The notes beneath the pieces are model-generated. The model was given only the letters and a program-made list of their open reading frames with translations, searched no databases and was not told the DNA's origin. A program made the position numbers and the translations under genes. Below, in pieces: positions 23,394 to 32,963 of a DNA stretch of 64,000 bases (position 1 is its first letter; the number at the start of each line of letters is the position of its first letter). Source of the stretch: Pelecanus crispus (taxonomy: Eukaryota; Chordata; Aves; Pelecaniformes; Pelecanidae); NCBI RefSeq assembly GCF_030463565.1, contig NC_134660.1:2034001-2098000 (forward strand), given 5' to 3'.

Positions 23394-23465
23394 AGGGGGC
23401 ACCTGGAGTTGAACCAGGGACCTCTTGATCTGCAGTCAAATGCTCTACCACTGAGCTATACCCCC
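23394..23465 (-). tRNA. tRNA-Cys: tRNA-Cys (GCA), array B unit 4
   Basis: Class I gene, counterpart of 15091. The 3' flank reads gagagaaag here, so the nearest T4 is about 23 nt downstream (23367-23370). Termination may be less efficient. Confidence 0.95.
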
Positions 23466-23904
23466 TGCCCGCACACCTGCCAACTTGCCAACAAAGCAAT
23501 ACTTTGAAGTAGCTTCTCCCCCAGTCTTTGACCTCTCTGCTCCACAGGAATCAAATCCTGCTGAAGAAACTGCAAGACTCAAACGAGACAGCAGCAAAGA
23601 CGCTGAGTGCCTCCACTCCAACACAGGAGACGGACGCTGCCCTCTGCTCCCTTCACCAGGCCACCTTGGCCCAGTCCCTCTCCATCCATAGCTCCCTTGC
23701 CTCTCCTCGTCCCAGTCCCTTCGCTTTCAGCAGGCTGTGAATTGACACAGCAACTGCCTTAGAGTCTTTGACATTTTCCCCAGGCTTTTGAGCTCTGACT
23801 GTAACCTGAAAAGGAATTCTTAGCAGAGGAAGCTGCGCTGATCATATCAGTTGGCCTTCCAGTGGACAAAGAGCCCAAAATCCCAAGGAAAAGAGGAGCT
23901 TCCA

Positions 23905-23976
23905 AGGGGGCACCCGGATTTGAACCGGGGACCTCTTGATCTGCAGTCAAATGCTCTACCACTGAGCTATACCCCC
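23905..23976 (-). tRNA. tRNA-Cys: tRNA-Cys (GCA), array B unit 5
   Basis: Class II T arm, counterpart of 15601 but with the usual U6 instead of C6. T4 at 23889-23892. Confidence 0.96.
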
Positions 23977-24387
23977 TGGCTCAGCACCTTTCACATGGAG
24001 ATTTTAAAAATATTTATCTAGAGACAACTTTTTATGTCCACCAATTAGATCCTGTTATTTGACAGCCCCCTGTGCACCTTAAGGTGCTTGCCAAAGACTG
24101 TATGTCGGGTTAAATATCATAAAGTATTATAAAGATCATCACTCCAGAGAATTAAGAACAGAGACAAGCACACACACAGGCAGCCAGTAGTTACTCAAAG
24201 TGCACAACACCTGCAGTTTCCCAGTACTCAGGGACTCAGTACCTGGGATAAAGAAGCTCAGAAAGCAGCGTCACTGCACAGCAGAAGCTCACAGGACCCC
24301 AGGAGATCTCTCCATCTTCCTTCTGGGACAAATGTCAGCCAAAGGAAGGTTGAAGGAGGACAAAAGAGGGTTGAAGGAGGAGAAAAT

Positions 24388-24447
24388 AGTGGGCACCTGA
24401 GACCTCTTGATCTGCAGTCAAATGTTCTACCACTGAGCTATACCCCC
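24388..24447 (-). pseudogene. tRNA-Cys: tRNA-Cys pseudogene, T arm deleted (array B unit 6)
   Basis: Same 60-nt remnant as 18037-18096, with the same T-arm deletion and the same acceptor change. This establishes that the lesion is older than the duplication. Confidence 0.93.
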
Positions 24448-24728
24448 TGCCTGCCACACCCCTGCCCAGCAAAACATCTCCCCATTAATCGCTGCCACAG
24501 CAAAGTTTGGCAAATTAATCCCAGCGCAAAAGCAGCTTCTCATGAAACGCTCGTCTCTTTCCTTACAAATACCCCACTCACAGTCCTCTCCCCTGGCAGG
24601 AACCTACTTCCCTACCTCTGCCCTGCACCCGATCGAGCGCAGGATGTAGCCTGCTGATGGTTTATGGCAGAAGCACTGAAATAAAGAGCTCCAAAACGAC
24701 TTTTCCTGGATGAAGGGAAGGAAAAGGG

Positions 24729-24800
24729 AGGGGGCACCCGGATTTGAACCGGGGACCTCTTGATCTGCAGTCAAATGCTCTGCCCCTGAGCCATGCCCCC
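24729..24800 (-). tRNA. tRNA-Cys: tRNA-Cys (GCA), array B unit 7, D-arm variant
   Basis: Identical to the variant at 18378: C6, G9 and altered D loop, class II T arm, GCA anticodon. T4 at 24722-24725. Its survival without change in both copies suggests constraint or recent homogenisation. Confidence 0.92.
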
Positions 24801-25290
24801 ACCTGTGCAGCAGGACTGGCTACGGCTCCCTGTGGGCACCGACCAGGCTGCTCGGCTGCATTCCACTGCACCGCTCGCCGCACCTGCAGCGCTGCCTCAC
24901 ACACAGCGTGCCTCGCATTGCCCCTCCTTGCACCCACAACTCCACCCCACGCCTCTCACCACACTCGCAGCAGGCTCCTGGGGCCAAGCCAGAGAATGCC
25001 CAGGGAGCTTTCTCCAAAACATCCCAGCACACAGAAGAAAAAAGAACCCTTCTAAACACCACTGAAGGCACTGGGATGCACCTCTCTTGTGGTCTCAGCC
25101 TGTGCCCGGCCAGTAGAGACCACACCAGCCTCACAGAGGGATTACCTGCTGCAACACCTCCCATGCTGCCCACCCAGGGAAGGGGACAAGGGAAAACAAA
25201 CGCCCAAAGCACTTCATCCAACTATCGTGCTGTGCCCTGCCTCAGAAAAAGCCTTCACAAATCAATCATCCAGCACAAGCTCCTAAACTA

Positions 25291-25620
25291 CATTCAAGCA
25301 TTGGAACAGGCTGCCCAGAGAGGTGGTGGAGTCCCAATCCCTGGAGGTGTTCAAAAAAGGGGCAGACGTGGCACTTTGGGACATGTTTTAGTAGGCATGG
25401 GGGTGTTGGGTTGATGGTTGGGCTGATGATCTTAGAGGTCCTTTCCAACCTTAGTGATTCCTAGTTTTTACTTCCATTAAAAAATAATCCAGCCACCAAG
25501 GCAGGAAACATGAAATTATTTATTACTCTACCCTTAACTGTTTTAGTGGTAGACTTGGTAGTGTTAGGTTACTGGTTGGACTTGTTGATCTTAAAGGTCT
25601 TTTCCAACTTAAATGATTCT
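25291..25620 (+). mobile_element. CR1 LINE, 5'-truncated, double 3' tail
   Basis: Begins in the CR1 3' region at cattcaagcattggaacagg, passes gctgcccagagaggtggtgg, and has a first typical end (gatcttagaggtcctttcca) near 25447. It continues through about 75 bp of linker (aataatccagccaccaaggc) into a second CR1-type end (ttggacttgttgatcttaaa ... tccaacttaaatgattct). Copy A lacks it (ctcctaaactagatcaaggg at 18942-18961), so it inserted after the block duplication. No clear target-site duplication. Confidence 0.88.
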
Positions 25621-25640
25621 GATGCTAAGGGAGAACACCT

Positions 25641-25876
25641 TTATTTTAGTGGTGGTTTCTTACTCATAAGCAGGTCTCTGCATCTCTCCCCAGCTCTGAG
25701 GAACAGCTCCATCACCAGTGGACTGGAAAGACGGTCACCACTCAGAAAGAAAGAGATCCACTTCAGCCACAGGTTTGGAGCGCTGCGGTGACGGCCAGAG
25801 CACCCGTTGTACCCATCCAAGGGTTCCAGGTCTGCTGGGAGGAAGCCACAACCGCTGGCCTGCTCCATGGAATGGC
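25641..25876 (-). pseudogene. C17orf98: C17orf98-like terminal exon, copy B
   Basis: Same length and frame as 18972-19207 in copy A, with a Pro-to-Leu change (EPLDGYNG). Acceptor CTACAG retained. The penultimate exon present beside copy A (19472-19568) is not found to the right, so this is an isolated duplicated exon. AATAAA signal at 25640-25645. Confidence 0.8.
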
Positions 25877-26051
25877 CTGTAGAGAAGAGAGCTGCCCTTA
25901 GTCCATGTAAGTCCTTTCCCAAGTTTCCCCTCCCCAGCTGCTGCCAGTGCACAGCTCCCGATTATCCAGCAGGAACGTCTGAGAAACAATTTTCAGGCCA
26001 TAATTATTTTGCAGAGTCATGTTGGTTAGGCCAAACAGCTGTTTAAAAACA

Positions 26052-27306
26052 CCACCCCTTTAGAAACCACTGCAAGAGTCCAGTGTTCTTGTCCATCATT
26101 ACCTATGTTTGCGCTACAAAATGTCCGAGGCTTTGCTCCCTTCACCACCCTCTTTCCTACACTATAACATGCTTGCACTGAAAACATTAGGAGTAACACA
26201 AAAGTTATCTCAGAACCTCCACAGAAGGGGAGCACGCTGGGGGAACCGGTAAGAGCCAGGGCAGATGGCAGCAAGCCCAACCACACCAGGGGCTGCCCGA
26301 GTTGCAGCTGGTCCTGGGAGCCAGTCAGGGGGAGCAGCACCTGCAGCAGCAGGATGCATGCTGGGCTCAATCTGGGTGTTACAGGGCACCGGGGCCACAA
26401 TATCCACGACAGTCACCCATTTTCACTTGTGAGCCCAGGTACAAGGCAGCCTCCCTACCCCTCCAGCAACCATTGCTCAGGAGGGCCAGAAAACAAGCTG
26501 ACCTGCCCTTCACATCCAAATACATTCCTTTCTCTGTCTCAGCCAGAGAGGAACACCAGGAAAATCACAAGAAACTTCACACAGCATAAGCTTTTGCTTA
26601 GACATACCTTCCAACTCTGATCTTGAAGCCTTTCAGCTGATCTTGAAAGTTCAGATCACCCATTCTATCTGCAATTAACAGTCAATGATCTTAGGGCCTG
26701 TTTCACCACCGATGGAGGGTTTAGGGGCACATGCTTCAGCCACAACCTCAGCCAGCAGCAGTGGGCTTGATGTGTCCTTGCATATCTTCAGCAAGGTCTA
26801 AGAAACATCCTTCCGAGGTCACTGTCCAGAATGAACTCTGCAGCTCGCGGTACAGAGCAGTTTCAGGCAGTATTTCCACCCCCCGCCACAGAATCAGACC
26901 AGGATCTCTAAGGAGTTAAATCACCCATTCTGGAAGAAAATTCCAGACCTACAATCTTGAGAACCCCTGTACAAAGGCTTCTTGTAGAAGGGCTTTCACA
27001 GACACCTCCTCATTTCTATCCGTGCATACCTAAATTGAATCAATTCAGTCATTACTGTTAAAATTTAAGTCATTCCAGTGCAACCCCCTTCCAGATATTT
27101 TCCAGTAATACAGGAACCTGCCTGAAAGAGAGACTTATCATTGGATCTTGAAACTCCAAATCCCTTTTTCCTGCTGAAGCATACATACACGCACAGAGTT
27201 CTGTGAAAAGGTTTCCCAGAACTAAGTCCCTCATTGTAACACCGTCCTGGCTCAGGAGAGGAAGGCGCTTTGGCAAGAAAGACACTACTTATTTGGTACA
27301 AGGACT
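26052..27306. other. Intergenic, C17orf98-like exon to RPL23
   Basis: No gene recognised. A 124-codon minus-strand frame (26026-26400) has no family I know and no splice context. No tRNA and no CR1 seen. 5' exons of the C17orf98-like gene could lie here but were not identified. Confidence 0.5.
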
Positions 27307-27312
27307 TTTATT
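27307..27312 (-). terminator. RPL23: RPL23 polyadenylation signal AATAAA
   Basis: AATAAA on the minus strand about 25 nt after the RPL23 stop codon, consistent with the very short 3' UTR of ribosomal protein mRNAs. Confidence 0.8.
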
Positions 27313-27336
27313 TTATCTCTATGAAGATGAACGCGT

Positions 27337-29234
<1,898 letters not shown>

Positions 29235-29400
29235 CTTGGCGCCGGAAGAGAGGGCGGCGCCCGGGGCACGCCGGGATATGGGGGTTGTCCCGCCCCTCCC
29301 GCTCCGCCGGAGGTCACGTGGCGAGGCCGGCCCGCTTCACGTGACGGCGGGGGAAGCCACGTGACGCTGGCAGCGGCAGGGGCCCGCGGCGCCCCCTAGC
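29235..29400 (-). promoter_or_regulatory. RPL23: RPL23 promoter with three CACGTG E-boxes
   Basis: The TOP tract at 29244-29254 marks the likely start site. Three CACGTG E-boxes at 29315-29320, 29338-29343 and 29358-29363 lie within 50 bp, 60-120 bp upstream. CACGTG is the known site for MYC/MAX, USF and MITF/TFE factors; MYC control of ribosomal protein genes is established in general, but here it is inferred. Confidence 0.7.
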
Positions 29401-29674
29401 GGCGGCGGGGAGCGGCGCCCCCCCGGTACCGGGGGCAGCGGGGGGGGAACGGGCGCAGCCGCGGCCCCCGCAGGGCTGCGCTCCCCGCTCCCCACGCGTG
29501 CGCCTCGGGCTGGCTCGGAGCGGGCGCTGCGCCGCCGTCACGGGCAACGGGGAAGGCTTTCGGACCGGTTCCTGCCGGAAATAATTTGGGGTCAAAATCC
29601 TTCTTTTTAGTTTTTTTTTGTTTCGGGGAAGGGGAGAAGATAAGGAAAAAAATTAAAGGAAGGAAATTAAAACA

Positions 29675-29746
29675 AGGGGGCACCCGGATTTGAACCGGGG
29701 ACCTCTTGATCTGCAGTCAAATGCTCTGCCACTGAGCTATACCCCC
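29675..29746 (-). tRNA. tRNA-Cys: tRNA-Cys (GCA), singleton upstream of RPL23
   Basis: Class II T arm, fully paired; GTGGCAGAGC in the D arm. TTTT directly 3' (29669-29672). It lies about 440 bp upstream of the RPL23 start, outside the duplicated block and without the array spacers, so it probably represents the older, unexpanded form. Confidence 0.96.
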
Positions 29747-31579
29747 GCCCGCACCGCACTCCGCTCCGCGCCCTCTTCCCCCGCCGCCGCCGCCGCCGCC
29801 CCGCCTCGGCTCGCTCGGCAGCGCCCGGGGAGGCACCGGCGGGCACGGCCCCCCCGCCCGCACCGCACCACGGGGGCTGCGGGGACGTTCGCCCGGAGCC
29901 CCGAGCAGGAGGGCTGGGGTGGCCCGGGGGGCCCCGTCGCGATGGGCGCTTTGGGCACCGGCAGAGCCCGGGGTCGCCGAGGAGCCGCGGGCTCCGGTTT
30001 GGGGACCGGGAGCGTTGGCGGAAAAGCAGGAGCAAGAGCAGGAATTAGTTATTTTCTAAGCTGGTGGAAAAACGTTTGCAGGCAGCCGGTTTATGCCCGC
30101 GGTTCGCAGCTCCTGCCGGGAGCAGCCGTAGCGGGAGAGCGGCCGCGGCATCGCTCGCCGTGCTCTTGACGACAAGTCAAGAAGTGAATTTTTCTGTGTT
30201 ATCAGAAGGAATTGCCCTTGTCTGGGCTTTGCCTCCACGGGAATTTTTCACCCGTGATGCCGCAAATTCCAGTGTAATTTAACCACAAAGTGAAAGAGAT
30301 TTTTGCCTAGTGGCAACAAATGATTTTTCCTTTAGTCAGGGATTGCCTAAATCTCATTTCAGGAGGAAAGCACAAGCGACGCTGCTTGCAATATTTCATC
30401 TGCCTGGTCCTCTGAGTGCTCTGCATAGAGCTAAGAAAGCATCCCGACAGCTTGACAGCAAATAACAGGAAATATACGTTTAAGGTAATAACTTCAGAAA
30501 GCAAAGAAGTATCCTGTCATGATTTCATGCCAACAGTAAAAGCGTGGTTTGTAGCTAAGGAGAGGCAAGTACGGAAGCATTGGCTGGCGTAACAACGTCA
30601 ACGCATCGCAACGCGGCGCTCCCCGGCGCGTCTCTTCAAGCGGGCTCCCGGGACACCAGCTTGCACCCGTCGCCTGTACGAAGCGCGGGCCACGCTGTGG
30701 CGTCAGCCCCATCGAGGGGCCGGATGCTTCAGACGCCAGACACGACGCAGCTCGCGAAAAGAATAAAAGAGAAAGAAAAACTGCAGCTGGAGCCGGGCCT
30801 CGGCAGAGCGATGCCCTCGGCCGCCCCCGGGCAGCAACAGCAGCTTCGCCGCGCGCAGGGGTGAGGCTGAACCGGCGGTGCGCGCCTGAAACATCTGGGC
30901 GATGAAGAGCCTCCCTCGCCCAGCAGCGGCTCCTGAGCCAAGAGAGGAAAAACCACCCACAGCACCCCAAAGAGCTGGATGAGCAGAAAACTGTGTCTTA
31001 TTTTAATCCGCGATGGGCCAGGAAAGGGTGGGAGGCTGGTTCGCGGGGCTGGGAAGCGTTGGGTGAGGTGATCAGAAAGGGAAGGAGTGGGCGCCTTTGT
31101 GAGAGGATCAGATAAGCTGCTTTTAAAACTAAGGAAGCCAATTTTAAGCCGCATCCTGAAATGAATAAGGGGGAAGAGAGGCGAGCGCAGCCTTGTTTGA
31201 TGTGGGTGTACTTTATTAAAGCCTGCCTGCAAATAGCGATTGCCAAGGCTTGTTCTTCTCTCGCAGGCTCCAGGGAAGGGGAATTAAGGTGTCGTTATCT
31301 CCTGATAGAAATTGAATTAATGTTCTTACTGAGGCTTTTGTAACGTAATAACCCGAATCGACCGGAGTTGACGCTGCCCGTCACCGCGGAAGGGCCGTCC
31401 TGCACACGCAGGCAGAACCCGTGCAAACCGGGGCTGTGTGTGACCCCACGGGGCTGGGGCCGGCCACGCCGAGGTCCAGATGCTTCTGCTCGCGTTCGTG
31501 TCGATGCATTTTGATAAAATTTGGCTAAAAATTGAAAGCTGGTTGGGAATTGGATTTGGTAACCACCTGCCGAGCGCAG
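29747..31579. other. Intergenic, RPL23/tRNA to CR1
   Basis: CpG-rich to about 30170 and again at about 30590-30900, otherwise ordinary. Open frames in the CpG-rich parts are compositional. No exon, tRNA or repeat was recognised. It could contain an upstream noncoding LASP1 exon or enhancer, but nothing shows it directly. Confidence 0.5.
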
Positions 31580-32196
31580 ACCCGGAGCGTGTCCAGAGAA
31601 GGGCAATGGAGCTGGGGAAGGGTCTGGAGCACAGGGCTGGTGGGGAGCGGCTGAGGGAGCTGGGGGTGTTCAGCCTGGAGAAGAGGAGGCTGAGGGGAGA
31701 CCTCATCGCTCTCTGCAACTACCTGAAAGGAGGGTGTAGCGAGGTGGGTGTTGGTCTCTTCTCCCAACTAGTCAGCAATAGGACGAGAGGAAATAGCCTC
31801 AAGCTGCGCCAGAGGAGGTTTAGGTTGGATATTAGGGAAAATTTCTTCACGGAAAGAGCGGTCAAGCATTGGAACAGGCTGCCCAGAGAGGTGGGGGAGT
31901 CCCCATCCCTGGAGGGGTTCAAAAAACAGGAAGACGTGGCACTTTGGGCCATGGTTTAATGGGCATGGGGGTGTTGGGTTGATGGTTGGGCCGATGATCT
32001 TAGAGGTCCTTTCCAACCTTAATGATTCCTAGTTTTTACTTTCATTACAAAATAATCCAGCCACCAAGCCAGGAAACATGAAATTATGACTCTCCCCTTA
32101 ACTGGTTTAGTGGTGGACTTGGCAGTGTTAGGTTACTGGTTGGACTGGATGATCTTCAAGGTCTTTTCCAACCCAAACGATTCTGCGATTCTATGA
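31580..32196 (+). mobile_element. CR1 LINE 3' fragment with double tail
   Basis: 5'-truncated CR1. The plus-strand frame to 31959 encodes the C-terminal part of CR1 ORF2 ([20 protein letters not shown], then [20 protein letters not shown], ending WAMV), still open. The first 3' end lies at about 31999-32020, followed by the same linker as at 25.5 kb (aataatccagccaccaagcc). A second CR1 end follows, with the terminal repeat gattctgcgattctatga at 32179-32196. It extends about 280 bp further 5' than the copy at 25291, so the two are independent insertions of one source type. Confidence 0.9.
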
Positions 32197-32492
32197 GGGT
32201 GCACCCTCTCGCCCACGCAGGCCTCTTCCCTGCCATCACGGAACCATTTCCCCTTAAAACACCCAGTCGTTTTTCCTCGCAGCTGCGCTTTCACGCCTCG
32301 CCGCCGCGGCGCCTGCCCGAAGCGACGCCTCTCCCCCCCGTTACGCCGGCGCGAGGGCCGGCGCGGCGTCGCGTAAAAATTATTAAGTGTCGGAAGCACG
32401 CGTGGTGGTGGGGAGGGAGGGGTGGAAAAATGAATTTTAAAAAAAAAAGCAAAACAGGAAAATTCTAATTTTTTTGGTTCATGTTTCGTTTC
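32197..32492. other. Spacer, CR1 to tRNA-Cys
   Basis: Mostly CpG-rich, then an A-rich run (32440-32462). No gene recognised. Confidence 0.5.
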
Positions 32493-32564
32493 AGGGGGCA
32501 CCCGGATTTGAACCGGGGACCTCTTGATCTGCAGTCAAATGCTCTACCACTGAGCTATACCCCC
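32493..32564 (-). tRNA. tRNA-Cys: tRNA-Cys (GCA), singleton upstream of LASP1
   Basis: Class II gene with all stems paired and GCA anticodon, lying 399 bp upstream of the LASP1 start on the opposite strand. The immediate 3' flank has no T4; the nearest is about 30 nt downstream (32459-32462), so transcripts may carry a longer trailer. Confidence 0.95.
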
Positions 32565-32963
32565 AGCTGCCGCCTTGGCCGCCCAGGCGCTCACTTACTC
32601 CGGTCCCACGCGTGTGCAACCCCCCCCACCCCCGTTCCACGCGCGTCCGCGCGTGGAACGGGGGTGGGGGGGTTGCACACGCGTGTGCAACCCCACGCGT
32701 GTGCACGGAGGAGGCGGAGGAAGGAAGAAAGAAGGGGAGGAGGGTGTAGCGTGCATGCACGCACGCGTGGGTGGGCGCCACGCCCCACCCCGGAGCCCCT
32801 CCCCTCCCCACCCCCTCACACCCCCCCACCCCCCCCCCACTATTTAGCGTGGCAGCGGCGCGGGCGGAGACCCAGAAGCAGCGGTGGAGCCGGGTGGGAG
32901 GTGAAATCCTCCCGAGTTTTTTTTTTTTTTTGTGTGTGTGTTTTTCCCCTCCCACCCCCAGCC
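32565..32963 (+). promoter_or_regulatory. LASP1: LASP1 upstream region / 5' UTR
   Basis: It holds the palindrome, a CG/GC and C-rich stretch (32740-32841), TATTTAG at 32841-32847, and then T15 followed by a GT run (32917-32940). The last 20 bases before the ATG are a pyrimidine tract ending cccccagcc. That would also serve as a 3' splice site, so the first coding exon could be preceded by a separate noncoding exon. No start site can be fixed. Confidence 0.5.
32607..32685. repeat. Near-perfect palindrome, 38/39-bp arms
   Basis: The left arm starts cacgcgtgtgcaac and ends gttccacgcgcg at 32645. Two bases (tc) follow, then the reverse complement from cgcgcgtggaac to cacacgcgtg (32648-32685). 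The only mismatch is one extra C in the left arm's C8 run. It is rich in alternating purine-pyrimidine (CGCGTGTGCA). The motif acgcgtgtgca recurs just outside at 32695-32705. Confidence 0.92.

Larger units (their letters stand above)
21938..24800. repeat. Tandem tRNA-Cys repeat array B (7 units)
   Basis: Seven units spaced 471, 499, 486, 511, 483 and 341 bp. Judged by flanks, they correspond to copy A genes 14119 or 17560 (left end), 16126, 15091, 15601, 18037 and 18378. The order therefore differs from array A, which shows exchange between units after duplication. Confidence 0.9.
20345..26051. repeat. Segmental duplication, copy B
   Basis: Second copy of 12548-19382 in the same orientation, separated by about 1 kb. 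It carries a 5' CWC25 fragment, six full-length tRNA-Cys plus one remnant, the last C17orf98-like exon, and a CR1 that copy A lacks. Homology ends at aaaaaca (26051). Similarity is uneven: almost perfect over 20474-21372, clearly diverged on either side, then high again around the tRNA genes. Confidence 0.85.

Noticed and set aside
14119-24800. Regularly spaced short repeats that could be mistaken for a CRISPR-like array
   Set aside because: The repeated 72-mers fold as tRNA-Cys with a GCA anticodon. Spacers are hundreds of bases long and related to each other, and the context is vertebrate.
26026-26400. 124-codon minus-strand frame between the duplicated block and RPL23
   Set aside because: Partly overlaps the duplication edge, matches no family I know, and does not resemble the missing C17orf98 5' exon.
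31480-31959. 160-codon plus frame taken as a host gene
   Set aside because: Its sequence is the C-terminal part of CR1 ORF2 within a truncated LINE.
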